Positions 49,034 through 57,373 of a DNA stretch of 64,000 bases are shown one piece after another. A program made the translations under genes and the position numbers. Source of the DNA: JBEDUK01 sp040414485 (GTDB lineage: Bacteria; Actinomycetota; UBA4738); assembly GCA_040414485.1 (NCBI GenBank), contig JBEDUK010000009.1, positions 1 to 64,000 on the forward strand. Reading direction: 5' to 3'. The notes under the pieces are model-generated. The model was not told the DNA's origin. It saw only the letters and a program-made list of their open reading frames with translations, and made no database searches. Each line of letters begins with the position of its first letter. The stretch's first letter is position 1.

Positions 49034-50431
49034 ATGCTCCGGCGCGACGACGCCTCCGCGAAGAACACGGGTCCGGTCGGAAGGAAGTCCGGCCCGGTCA
49101 GGAGGTTCCTCGCCTGGCTCGTTCGCCCGATCAAGCACATGTGGGAGTCGGCCGGGCCGCTCGACGCCTACGGCCTCGTGCAGATGACGAGCATCGCGGG
49201 CGACGCGCTGCTCGCGATCGCGCTGGCCGACTCGATCTTCTTCTCGATCCCGGTGGGGCAGGCCCGCACGAAGGTCGCGCTCTACCTGTTGCTCACCATG
49301 GCGCCGCTCGCCTTCGCCGCGCCGCTGCTGGTGCCGCTCCTGGACCGCGGCCGGTATCGCCGGGCGATATCGTTCGCGGCGAGCTTCGGTCGGGCGGGTC
49401 TCGCGGCCTACGGCGCGTCGGTGCTGAATTCGCCGAGGCTGTTCCCCGTGGTGTTCGCGGCGCTCGTGCTCTCCCGCGTGCATGCGATCACCAGAACGGG
49501 CCTGGTGGCGGCCTACACGGACGACGAACAGGGTCTGGTGAGCGCGAACGCCCGGCTTGGGCGGCTGGGCGCCGTCGGGGCGGTCCTGGCGGCCGCCGTC
49601 GGCGTGCCGGTCCTGAAGGTCGGGGGCGCCGGCGCGGTGCTCTATCTCGCCGCCGCCGTCTACGGCGTGGCGGCCGTGCTGACCGTCCGGTTGGCGCGAC
49701 CCGAGCAGCAAGAGCCGCCCGCCGACGCACCGAAGAAGGGGGGCCGGCCGGCGCTCGGCGATGGCGGCGACGCAGCCGAAGACGGCGGCCGAACACCGGG
49801 GGACGCCCCGGACCACCACGGGCGGATCCGGTCGCTCGCCGTGCCGGCGCTGGGAACGTCGGGTCTGCGGTTCGCGCAGGGGTTCCTGCTGTTCCTGTTC
49901 GCGTTCGCGCTCCGCGCCGACCATCGTCCGGCGTGGTGGATGGGCCTGCTGCTGGCGGCCGCGATCGCCGGGGGACTGCTCGGGGACGTCATCGCGCCGT
50001 TCGTGCGCTCGCGCTTCTCGGGCGGGGTGCTCGTGTTCGGCTCGCTGGTGGTGTGCGGCCTGGCGGCGGCGTACGCCGCGTGGAGGCCCTCCCTTGCCAA
50101 CCTCGTGTTGCTCTCCGGCGTGGCCGGCGCCTCGACCGAGATCGCCCGCCTGGCGTTCCAGAGCCTGATGCAGTCGAGGGCCCCGGTGGGCAGCCAGGGC
50201 AGGGTCTTCGTTCGCTACGAGGTCGTCTTCCAGCTGACCTGGGTCGCGGGAGCGCTGGTCCCGGCCATGATCCCCTTGGGCCTGCACGGAGGTGTGATCG
50301 TCCTCGCCGCCGTCTACGGCGCGATCGCGATCCTCTACGTCGTCGGCGCCGGCAGAGCCGGCTCCGCGGATGCAGCTGGAGGGGCGGGCTCCGCCGAGGC
50401 TGCTTCCTCCGACGCGGCCGGCTCGTCCTGA
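49034..50431 (+). CDS. MFS-like transporter
   Basis: A 465-residue membrane protein with about ten to twelve spans in two halves separated by a charged central loop (about 220-260, EQQEPPADAPKKGG). The first half has VQMTSIAGDALLAIALADSI and loops such as LLDRGRYRRAI typical of the family; TRTGLVAAYTDDEQGLVSANARL resembles the motif region of lysophospholipid-type or drug-type MFS proteins. Substrate unknown. The Ala-rich C-terminal tail (about residues 433-465) is encoded by DNA that is also the 3' end of the convergent membrane-protein gene. It has its own TACGCT box. Confidence 0.72.
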   Translation: MLRRDDASAKNTGPVGRKSGPVRRFLAWLVRPIKHMWESAGPLDAYGLVQMTSIAGDALLAIALADSIFFSIPVGQARTKVALYLLLTMAPLAFAAPLLVPLLDRGRYRRAISFAASFGRAGLAAYGASVLNSPRLFPVVFAALVLSRVHAITRTGLVAAYTDDEQGLVSANARLGRLGAVGAVLAAAVGVPVLKVGGAGAVLYLAAAVYGVAAVLTVRLARPEQQEPPADAPKKGGRPALGDGGDAAEDGGRTPGDAPDHHGRIRSLAVPALGTSGLRFAQGFLLFLFAFALRADHRPAWWMGLLLAAAIAGGLLGDVIAPFVRSRFSGGVLVFGSLVVCGLAAAYAAWRPSLANLVLLSGVAGASTEIARLAFQSLMQSRAPVGSQGRVFVRYEVVFQLTWVAGALVPAMIPLGLHGGVIVLAAVYGAIAILYVVGAGRAGSADAAGGAGSAEAASSDAAGSS

Positions 50432-52941
50432 CGCCGTTCGCGCCGCCGCAGCCACCAGATCACCGACAGCAGGAGCAGCCAGCCGGCAACGGTCACGGCC
50501 ACTCCGAGCCCGATCGCCGGATCCCGGTAGGTGAGCGCCACGACATGGTGGCCGGCGGGGACGGCCACCGCCTGCATCAGGTAGTCGGCCTGGCGAACGG
50601 GCGCCGGTCGCCCGTCGACGGTCGCGCGCCAGTTCCGATCGTCGACATTACGGACGACCAGCCACCCCGGGGCGTTCGAATCCGTGGTGGCGACCACATG
50701 CTCCGGGTCTTGTTCGCCGTACGTCGCCGTGCCGGTCCCGCCGGTCCCGCCGGTCCCCGTCCCGGTCGCGGAGCCGGTCGCGGAGCCGGCCGAGGACCCC
50801 GAGCCCTCGAAGAGCACCGTCGCTGCGGGATCGAACGACGGGTCCAAGACGGCATGCAGGCTCTGGGCTGGTGTGACCGTCCGGCTGTTCGACGCGGGCA
50901 CGAACGATGCGCGCGGCTCGGCCCACGGCACGCTCCAAAGCGTGAAGTTCCCCTCCATGGCGATCCGCCGGGGCGCCGGCCACGACGAGCACGAAGCCCC
51001 CGGGGTACATGGCGGCGGTGGTGCGGGCGGACCCTGCGACGTCGGCGTGATCACGGTTCCCACGCCGAACAGCCGCAGCACCGCGGGGTTCGCCGACTGG
51101 AACGTCGCCGAATTGAAGAAGATCGGCACGGTGTTCGACGCGCGCACCAGCCGCCAGTAGCGCTGCAGCTGGATCGGCGAGTAGCCCTGGATCTCGTTCA
51201 GGTCGAACATGATCGAGCGGCCGTTCTCGTAGGCCGGCCAGAGCGTGTCCGCCTGGTGGGACAGGAACCCGCGGCTCGACCCGACCGCGATGCGGCGGTC
51301 GAACGAGAGGTATCGTTCGCCGTCGGCCGCCCGGTCCTGCAGCGCCACGCCGATCGGACCCGGCGTCAGGTACGCCCCCGGATCCAGCGCCGGCGCGTGC
51401 AGCTTGGCGAACGCTGACCCCAGGCCGGGGTCGTAGATCAGCGTCAACCCCTGCGCCTTCGTGACCGGCGGCGGCCCGTACTGCCCGATGATGCCGAACG
51501 TGGTGAGCTCGACCGCCAGCAGCAGGGCCAGCATCGGACCGGCCCATGCCCGCCCACGGGCGCCGAAGTACAGCAGCGGCACCGCGTAGGCGGCCCCGAT
51601 GAGGAACGGGACGTACGCCCGCAGGCTCGCGCCCGCGAGCAGCGGACCGGCGACGAACACCACCGCGCCGGGCGCCAGCCACCAGAGCTGCCGGCGGGCG
51701 CCGGCTCGCGCGTCGTCCTCCGAGGTGTCGGCCGCCCGACGGCCGGCGTCGAGCCAAACCTGGAGGCCGTAGCCGGCCAGGATCGCGAACGTGAGCAGGA
51801 CCAGATAGCGGAACCTCGACGGATCCCGCAACCAGAGTTCGCCGATGCCGAGCGATGTCGCGATCCGTCGGACGTGCAAGGAGGTGATGAACACGTCCAG
51901 GTTCAAGATCCAGCCGACCACGGCCAGCAGGGCGAAGCCGATCGCCGGCCACCGGAACCGCTTCGAGAGGAACGCCACCGGCACTATCAGGATGGCGGCG
52001 GCGCCGAGATAGCCGCCGAGGCCCCGGGCGAACGCCGTCGGCCACCACGGTCCGAGCCCGTGGACGGCGAGCGGCGGCAGCGAGTACATCCCGGTCAGCC
52101 GGTTCGACAGCCTGCCCATGGCCCCGTAGCCCATGCCGATGGCGGTCCGCGGGATCAGGTCGAGCCGGGGGAGCCACGCCGCGGCGGACAGGACGACCAG
52201 TGCCCCGACGAGCGCGCCGGCCAGGACGACGGCGCGCGCGAAGGTGCGTTCGTGGCGCCTGATCCCCTCTGCCGTGCGAGCGACCAGGTAGACCGCCAGG
52301 ACCGCCGTTCCGATCAGCAGGCCGTCCGTCAGGTGCGCCGCCGCGATCTGCGTCCAGAAGAAGGCCGTCAGGGCGAGCCACCCAGCGATCGCCGACGGCT
52401 TCCGCGCGCGGACCAGGCCGGAGGCCGCCGCGAGCGTCATGGCCGTCCACGCCAATGTGCCGGCGAACGGCATCGAGAGGACCAGGCCGGACGCGGCGAT
52501 CGGCAGCGCCAGCGCGAGCCCGCCGAAGGTCGACGCCGGTTGCCCGAGCCCCTCGTGGCGCAGGAACCAGTAGACGCCGAGGCCGGCCAGGATCGGCTGG
52601 AGGACGATGAACCACTCCATCGCCCGCGCCGCGGGCAGGATCGTGAACAGCAGCATGGCCGGCAGGTACATCCAGCCGGACTGGGGGTCGGAGGCGAAGG
52701 GGACGCCGCCGAACTGGTTCGGCAGCCATGTGGGCACGTGCCCGGCCCGCAGCGCCTCGCCCAGCGCCGACCAGTGGGGGAGCCAGAAGGCCAGGATGTC
52801 GACCTGCTGGTTCGTCAGCCGCCCCCGCAGCCAGAACCCGTTCAGGACGATCAGGACGGCGAGGACGATGAGGGCAGGGCCTGCGACTCGCGCGACGCGC
52901 GGTGAGCGGGCCAGGCGTTCCAGGCGCGACGGCGCGCTCAG
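50335..52941 (-). CDS. YfhO-like polytopic membrane protein (predicted CTG start)
   Basis: An 868-residue protein with about 12-13 membrane spans. The N-terminal span (residues 15-35, ALIVLAVLIVLNGFWLRG) is followed by a loop with NQQVDILAFWLPHW and FGGVPFASDPQSGWMYLPA, the YfhO/GT-C-type acidic and aromatic signature. The C-terminal part has an exported domain and a last span (GVAVTVAGWLLLLSVIWW). In bacilli YfhO helps glycosylate lipoteichoic acid. No ATG, GTG or TTG lies in frame between the end of the upstream gene and the first span. A CTG at 52941-52939 overlaps the upstream stop as CTGA, mirroring the ATGA/GTGA couplings elsewhere. It overlaps the convergent MFS gene by 97 nt. Confidence 0.7.
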   Translation of the reverse strand: MSAPSRLERLARSPRVARVAGPALIVLAVLIVLNGFWLRGRLTNQQVDILAFWLPHWSALGEALRAGHVPTWLPNQFGGVPFASDPQSGWMYLPAMLLFTILPAARAMEWFIVLQPILAGLGVYWFLRHEGLGQPASTFGGLALALPIAASGLVLSMPFAGTLAWTAMTLAAASGLVRARKPSAIAGWLALTAFFWTQIAAAHLTDGLLIGTAVLAVYLVARTAEGIRRHERTFARAVVLAGALVGALVVLSAAAWLPRLDLIPRTAIGMGYGAMGRLSNRLTGMYSLPPLAVHGLGPWWPTAFARGLGGYLGAAAILIVPVAFLSKRFRWPAIGFALLAVVGWILNLDVFITSLHVRRIATSLGIGELWLRDPSRFRYLVLLTFAILAGYGLQVWLDAGRRAADTSEDDARAGARRQLWWLAPGAVVFVAGPLLAGASLRAYVPFLIGAAYAVPLLYFGARGRAWAGPMLALLLAVELTTFGIIGQYGPPPVTKAQGLTLIYDPGLGSAFAKLHAPALDPGAYLTPGPIGVALQDRAADGERYLSFDRRIAVGSSRGFLSHQADTLWPAYENGRSIMFDLNEIQGYSPIQLQRYWRLVRASNTVPIFFNSATFQSANPAVLRLFGVGTVITPTSQGPPAPPPPCTPGASCSSWPAPRRIAMEGNFTLWSVPWAEPRASFVPASNSRTVTPAQSLHAVLDPSFDPAATVLFEGSGSSAGSATGSATGTGTGGTGGTGTATYGEQDPEHVVATTDSNAPGWLVVRNVDDRNWRATVDGRPAPVRQADYLMQAVAVPAGHHVVALTYRDPAIGLGVAVTVAGWLLLLSVIWWLRRRERRQDEPAASEEAASAEPAPPAASAEPALPAPTT

Positions 52942-54293
52942 GCGCCCGACCCCGCGACCCGGAGCACCGGCTGGGACGCGCCCTCGTCGGCCGGCTTCAC
53001 GGCCTTGAAGATCATCTCGGAGGCGCCCACGTACTGGAGGTCGAGGACTGCCAGGCCCATCTTCTCGATCTCGGCGCGAAGCGACGACCGGGTGTACGGG
53101 TTGATGTGCTCGGTCGCGTACCCCTGCGGGAAGACCTTCTTGTAGGCGCCCTCGAGCGCCCGCCAGATCCAGCGCCCGTAGTCGGGAGTTCCCAGGACCA
53201 GGATCCCGCCCGGTGCCAGCACGCGAACCATGTCGGTCAGGTCGATCTGGTCCGTCGGGATGTGCTCGATCACCTCGGAGCAGATCACGCAGTCGAACGT
53301 CCCGTCCGCGAACGGCAGGTCCATCAGGCTCGCCTGGACCAGTTGCCGGCCCGGCGCCCTCAGCCACCGGAGCTTCCGAAGCTGCATGTCGAGCCCGACC
53401 GCCTGGGGCAGCGACTGGACGATCCGGCTGGAGCCGCATCCGATGTCGAGGATCCGGGTCGAGCCGTCGACCATCTCACGGATCACGCGGAACCGGGCCC
53501 GCTGCCAGTAGCGCTGCAACGGGATCCAGGAGTCGAACGCCCGGTGGTCGTAGTCCGCGGCCTTTACGGAGTTCCGCAGGGCGAGCATCCGTCCGAACGT
53601 CCGCGCGTATCCGGCGCCGAGCTCGGCGAGGCGGCCGCTTTCCCAGTGCTTGGACTGCGGGTAGTACAGCGGCACCTCCTTGATGTTCCAGCCCTGGGCG
53701 AACGCCTTCGCGAGCAGCTCCTGAAGCGAGTCGAGGCCGGTCGCGCTCACGGGCCCCAGGTCGTTCAGGACCGTTCGGCGATACATGCGGAAGCCGCTCG
53801 ACAGGTCGCGGTAGGGAAGCGCCAGGGCCGTGCGGTAGATGCCGTTCAGGACGCGGCTGGCGATGCGCCGCGACAGCGGCATGGCGGCATACGCGCCCGC
53901 GACGTAGCGCGAGGCGATGAGCACGTCGGCGCTGTTGCGGTTCAGCCAGAGCGTCCGGACGAACTCGGGGTGGTGCGAATAGTCGGCGTCCATCGTCACG
54001 ACCCAATCGCCGGTCGACGCCGCAAGGCCGGCGTTCAGCGCGGAGCCGTACCCGGGTTCGGACTGCGGGACGACCGTCGCCCCGGACTCCTCCACGATCT
54101 TCGCGACGGGGTCCGACTCCGGGAGCACCACGAGGACCTCGTACCGGGCGGGGAGGGTTCGAAGGGCACGGAACAGGCGCGGCAGGAGCCGGCCCAGATT
54201 GTGGACGCCGTTCCACACCGGGATGACGACGGACAGATCCGGCCGCTCGCCACGCACGTCGTTCTCGGGGGTTGCGCGGGGGGCTTCGCTCAC
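52938..54293 (-). CDS. GT2 glycosyltransferase fused to SAM methyltransferase
   Basis: A 451-residue two-domain protein. Residues about 18-240 form a dolichol-phosphate-mannose-synthase-like GT2 domain (LSVVIPVWNGVHNLGRLLP, VTMDADYSHHP with the DXD, YRDLSSGFRMYRR). Residues about 270-440 form a class I methyltransferase (ILDIGCGSSRIVQSL, VICSEVIEHIPTDQ, LAPGGILVLGTPDY). The fusion suggests a sugar-transfer step followed by methylation of the same glycan or lipid. No membrane span is seen in the linker. GTG at 54293 is preceded by TATCAT. Its stop overlaps the proposed CTG of the YfhO-like gene, so the two are likely coupled. Confidence 0.82.
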   Translation of the reverse strand: MSEAPRATPENDVRGERPDLSVVIPVWNGVHNLGRLLPRLFRALRTLPARYEVLVVLPESDPVAKIVEESGATVVPQSEPGYGSALNAGLAASTGDWVVTMDADYSHHPEFVRTLWLNRNSADVLIASRYVAGAYAAMPLSRRIASRVLNGIYRTALALPYRDLSSGFRMYRRTVLNDLGPVSATGLDSLQELLAKAFAQGWNIKEVPLYYPQSKHWESGRLAELGAGYARTFGRMLALRNSVKAADYDHRAFDSWIPLQRYWQRARFRVIREMVDGSTRILDIGCGSSRIVQSLPQAVGLDMQLRKLRWLRAPGRQLVQASLMDLPFADGTFDCVICSEVIEHIPTDQIDLTDMVRVLAPGGILVLGTPDYGRWIWRALEGAYKKVFPQGYATEHINPYTRSSLRAEIEKMGLAVLDLQYVGASEMIFKAVKPADEGASQPVLRVAGSGA

Positions 54294-54303
54294 GATCGTG
54301 CGA

Positions 54304-54309
54304 ATGATA
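54304..54309 (-). promoter_or_regulatory. -10 box TATCAT for the GT2-methyltransferase operon
   Basis: On the minus strand TATCAT lies 10 nt before GTG 54293; a leaderless or very short leader is expected. Confidence 0.42.
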
Positions 54310-54346
54310 CCCAGGGCGCGAACCTCTGTTCGCGTGCGGCAACAGC

Positions 54347-54389
54347 ATCTCGACATCCGTGCCGATGGGATACCGATGGATGTCGAGAT
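54347..54389. repeat. 12-bp inverted repeat between divergent operons
   Basis: ATCTCGACATCC (54347-54358) and GGATGTCGAGAT (54378-54389) flank 19 nt. The inner part holds two direct copies of CCGATGG. It may be a regulatory dyad for the GT2-methyltransferase and ftsE promoters or a stem-loop. Confidence 0.65.
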
Positions 54390-54452
54390 CGTCGCCCCGC
54401 GGGGCGGGCCGGAGCGCGGCGGATGCCCTGACCGATTCGTCATGGTTGTTCT

Positions 54453-54482
54453 CCCGAACGTTCGGGGTTCGTTTGCTACCAT
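54453..54482 (+). promoter_or_regulatory. Palindrome and -10 box upstream of ftsE
   Basis: CCCGAACGTTCGGG (54453-54466) is a perfect 14-bp palindrome located where a -35 element would be expected for TACCAT (54477-54482). It could be an operator for ftsEX. It is not a LexA box, because GAAC and GTTC have no 4-nt spacer. Confidence 0.45.
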
Positions 54483-54541
54483 CAGCCCCTGATCAGCCCC
54501 AGCAGGCACCCTTCCTCGAAACGCGTTTGGAGCGCTGACTC

Positions 54542-55225
54542 ATGATCAAACTGGACACTGTCAGCAAGATCTACGGCGACGTCGCGGCCCTGCAGGACGT
54601 GTCGGTTGAGGTCACCAAAGGTGAGTTCGTCTTCGTCGTGGGTCCGTCGGGATCGGGCAAGTCCACGCTGATCAAGCTCTTGATCAGGGAGGAACAGCCC
54701 TCGTCCGGGGACATCTTCGTGGCCGGCAAGAACATCGGCCAACTGTCCAGCTGGAAGGTGCCGTACCTTCGCCGCAACGTCGGCACGGTGTTCCAGGACT
54801 TCAAGCTGCTCCGGGACAAGACGGTGTTCGAACAGGTCGCCTTCGCCCTCGAGGTGATCGGAAAGCCCAAGCACGTGATCAACGCGCGCGTGCCCGAGAT
54901 CCTCGAACTGGTCGGGCTGCGGGACCGGATGACGCACTACCCGAATCAGCTGTCGGGAGGAGAGCAGCAGCGCGTGGCGGTGGCGCGGGCGTTCGTCAAC
55001 CGGCCGCTGATCATGCTGGCCGACGAGCCCACGGGGAACCTGGACCCGCAGACGTCGGTGGACATCATGAAGCTGCTGGACCGCATCAACCGGCTGGGGA
55101 CCACGGTCGTGATGGCCACGCACGACAACGCGATCGTGGACGCCATGCGCCGCCGGGTCATCGAGCTGGTCGGCGGCAAGGTCATCCGCGACCAGGCCCG
55201 GGGGGTCTACGGCTATGGCGCCTAG
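54542..55225 (+). CDS. ftsE: Cell division ATP-binding protein FtsE
   Basis: A 227-residue ABC ATPase that, with FtsX, controls peptidoglycan hydrolases at the septum. Walker A is GPSGSGKS (34-41), the signature is LSGGEQQRVAVARAFVNRP and Walker B is LIMLADEPTGNLDP. It also has the FtsE-typical VGTVFQDFKLLRDKTVFEQV. ATG 54542 follows GGAG 10 nt upstream. It overlaps ftsX by 11 nt, so synthesis of the pair is coupled. It is one of the conserved genes between prfB and smpB in actinobacteria and firmicutes. Confidence 0.97.
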   Translation: MIKLDTVSKIYGDVAALQDVSVEVTKGEFVFVVGPSGSGKSTLIKLLIREEQPSSGDIFVAGKNIGQLSSWKVPYLRRNVGTVFQDFKLLRDKTVFEQVAFALEVIGKPKHVINARVPEILELVGLRDRMTHYPNQLSGGEQQRVAVARAFVNRPLIMLADEPTGNLDPQTSVDIMKLLDRINRLGTTVVMATHDNAIVDAMRRRVIELVGGKVIRDQARGVYGYGA

Positions 55226-56099
55226 GATCGGCATCTACCTTCGCGACACGGTCACCGCCATCCGGCGCAACGGTCTGATCGCGTTCGCCGCCGTCTCCAC
55301 CGCGTTCATCGCGCTGTTCCTGCTCGGCTTCGCGCTGCTCCTTCGGCAGGAGTTCAACAAGGTCGTCGCGCAGACGAACGCCAACGTCGAGGTCTCGGTC
55401 TACCTGCTCGACAGCGTCAGCCCTGCACAGTTGCAGAACCTGCAGGGGATGCTCCAGTCCATGCCGGAGGTTTCCTCCGTTCGATACGAGTCGAAGGAGG
55501 AGGCCTACCAGACGTTCCTGAAGGAGTTCAAGGACCAGAAGGAGCTCACGCAGAACGTCTCCAAGGACTTCGCGCCCGCGTCGTTCCGTGTGAAGCTCAA
55601 GGACCCGTCGCCCACGTCGGTGAACGCCGTGACCGTGCGGCTGACGGGACAGCCCGGGATCGACAAGATCGTGGACCTGCGCCAGTTCTATCACCGCCTG
55701 TTCCAGGTCACGAACATCTTCAAGGTGACCGGGTACGTGATGGCGTTCGTCATGCTGCTCTCGGCCCTCGCGCTGATCGGCAACACCGTCCGGATGGCGG
55801 TGTTCGATCGCCGGCAGGAGATCGGGATCATGCGGCTGGTGGGTGCGACGAACTGGCGCATCCGGATGCCGTTCCTGATCGAGGGCCTCATCGAGGGGCT
55901 CTTCGGCGCGGCCGTCGCCATCGCGGGGCTGTTCATCGCCGAACGCGTCTTCGTGGATCCGCTGCGCAACCAGATCGGCTTCTTCCCGCTGATCACCCCG
56001 CACGACCTGATCCTCACCATCCCGTGGCTCGTCGGGATCGCGGTGCTCGTCTCGGTCGTGGCGAGCCTGATCGCGACCGCTCGCTGGCTCGAGGTCTGA
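55215..56099 (+). CDS. ftsX: Cell division permease FtsX
   Basis: A 294-residue protein with one N-terminal membrane span at about 22-45 (AFAAVSTAFIALFLLGFALLL), an exported loop of about 120 residues (VEVSVYLLDSVSP, MPEVSSVRYESKEEAYQTFL) and three C-terminal spans. The loop contacts peptidoglycan hydrolases of the RipC/PcsB type. IGIMRLVGATNWRIRMPFLI is the family motif before the third span. ATG 55215 lies within the end of ftsE. It is followed 6 nt later by smpB. Confidence 0.96.
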   Translation: MAPRIGIYLRDTVTAIRRNGLIAFAAVSTAFIALFLLGFALLLRQEFNKVVAQTNANVEVSVYLLDSVSPAQLQNLQGMLQSMPEVSSVRYESKEEAYQTFLKEFKDQKELTQNVSKDFAPASFRVKLKDPSPTSVNAVTVRLTGQPGIDKIVDLRQFYHRLFQVTNIFKVTGYVMAFVMLLSALALIGNTVRMAVFDRRQEIGIMRLVGATNWRIRMPFLIEGLIEGLFGAAVAIAGLFIAERVFVDPLRNQIGFFPLITPHDLILTIPWLVGIAVLVSVVASLIATARWLEV

Positions 56100-56105
56100 T
56101 CTGAC

Positions 56106-56600
56106 ATGCCCGGGGAGTCGGGCGCTGCCGGGGGGGACCGGACGGTCGCGAGCAACCGCCGAGCCCGGCACGATTTCGGCATCGAGGAGACGTTCGAGGC
56201 GGGCATCGTGCTGACAGGCCCCGAGGTCAAGTCGCTCCGCGGCGGCCGCGCGTCACTGGTGGACGCGTACGCGCGGGTCCGGGGCGAGGAGGTGTGGCTC
56301 GAGGGCATGCACGTGCCCCCGTACGAGATGGCCGGGTATGCGGGGCAGGGGTACGACCCGACCCGGCCGCGCAAGCTGCTCCTGCACCGGCGCGAGATCG
56401 AGCGGCTGATCGGCAAGACCGCCGAACGGGGCCTGACGCTGGTGCCGCTTCGCGTGTACTTCACCCGCGGCATGGCGAAGGTTGAATTGGGTCTCGGTCG
56501 TGGGAGGCGCCGGTACGAGAAGCGCGACGCGATCGCGGAACGCGAGTCGAAGCGTGAGGCCGAACGGGTGCTGGCCGCGAGGCAGCGCGGCGAACGGTAA
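56106..56600 (+). CDS. smpB: SsrA-binding protein SmpB
   Basis: A 164-residue tmRNA partner. The OB-fold is visible in ARHDFGIEETFEAGIVLTGPE and VKSLRGGRASLVDAY, followed by RPRKLLLHRREIERLIGKT, and the basic C-terminal tail (RRRYEKRDAIAERESKREAER) fits the ribosomal mRNA channel. The N-terminal 16 residues are a variable extension. ATG 56106 follows ftsX by 6 nt. The tmRNA gene lies 0.8 kb downstream, with one membrane-protein gene between. Confidence 0.96.
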   Translation: MPGESGAAGGDRTVASNRRARHDFGIEETFEAGIVLTGPEVKSLRGGRASLVDAYARVRGEEVWLEGMHVPPYEMAGYAGQGYDPTRPRKLLLHRREIERLIGKTAERGLTLVPLRVYFTRGMAKVELGLGRGRRRYEKRDAIAERESKREAERVLAARQRGER

Positions 56601-56682
56601 AGCATCCTTACGATCGCATCGGCGTCACCTGCGCGTGGGCGGGTCCTGTGCGCCACCCGGGCGCCGGCCGCGCGTGGATCGA

Positions 56683-56688
56683 TACGCT
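56683..56688 (+). promoter_or_regulatory. -10 box TACGCT upstream of the small membrane-protein gene
   Basis: TACGCT lies 41 nt before ATG 56730 in the gap after smpB. The leader carries GGGAGG 6 nt before the start. Confidence 0.35.
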
Positions 56689-56729
56689 GGCCGGGAACGC
56701 GAGGACGCGCGGATCGAAGGGAGGCTTCG

Positions 56730-57296
56730 ATGCACGTCTACGACGCGATGCTGTTCGTCCACATCCTCGGAGTCGTCATGCTGTTCGGCGCGATCACGTT
56801 GACCCAGGTGGGCGTGACGCGGCTGGGCCGCGCCGCGACGATCGAGGAGATGAGGCTCTGGGTCGGCATGACGCAGATCGCCGGCCGGATGTTTCCGATC
56901 TCCTTCGTGCTGATCCTGGTGGGCGGCCTGTACATGGCCGGCGACCGATGGTCGTTCGGCGACCCCTGGATCGTGGTGGCGCTGGCCTCGCTCGTGGTCC
57001 TGGGGGCGCTCGGGGGCGGAGTCCTCGGCCGGACGCTCGAAGCGGTGGGGCGCTCGCTGGCCGACGACGGGTCGGCCCGGCCGGCCGCGTCACCGGACTT
57101 CGGCGCTCGACTGTCCGCCTCGCTTCGGCCGCCGATGATGGCGCTCGCGGGCGTCGCGATCGGCGTTCTGTGGTTGATGACGAACAAGCCCGGCTGGGTC
57201 GCCTCCATCGCCGTCGTCGCAGGTCTCGGGCTGGTGGGCGCGGCGCTCGGGGCGCTTATGGCACGGCGCAATGCCAAGCCGACGGGCTCGGGCTGA
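56730..57296 (+). CDS. Small membrane protein, DUF2269-like
   Basis: A 188-residue protein with four to five membrane spans: about 8-30 (MLFVHILGVVMLFGAITLTQ), 50-70, 80-100, 135-150 and 155-175. The His in the first span and general layout resemble DUF2269 proteins, integral membrane proteins of unknown role. ATG 56730 has GGGAGGC just upstream. It separates smpB and ssrA, which are commonly adjacent, and is not part of that conserved set. No substrate can be proposed. Confidence 0.65.
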   Translation: MHVYDAMLFVHILGVVMLFGAITLTQVGVTRLGRAATIEEMRLWVGMTQIAGRMFPISFVLILVGGLYMAGDRWSFGDPWIVVALASLVVLGALGGGVLGRTLEAVGRSLADDGSARPAASPDFGARLSASLRPPMMALAGVAIGVLWLMTNKPGWVASIAVVAGLGLVGAALGALMARRNAKPTGSG

Positions 57297-57344
57297 CCTA
57301 GGCGGACGCGCGGCCGGTACGGCGGACGGGCCGGAATGCCGACC

Positions 57345-57350
57345 TATACT
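57345..57350 (+). promoter_or_regulatory. -10 box TATACT for ssrA
   Basis: TATACT is the strongest -10 match in the window. It ends 23 nt before the mature 5' end of tmRNA, leaving a short 5' leader to be removed by RNase P. The -35 region (GCGGAC) is weak. Confidence 0.55.
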
Positions 57351-57373
57351 CGACGGGTTGAAAACTCAATAAC

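Noticed and set aside
54453..54466. LexA/SOS box upstream of ftsE
   Set aside because: The palindrome has GAAC directly joined to GTTC. Actinobacterial LexA sites need a 4-nt spacer between these half-sites.
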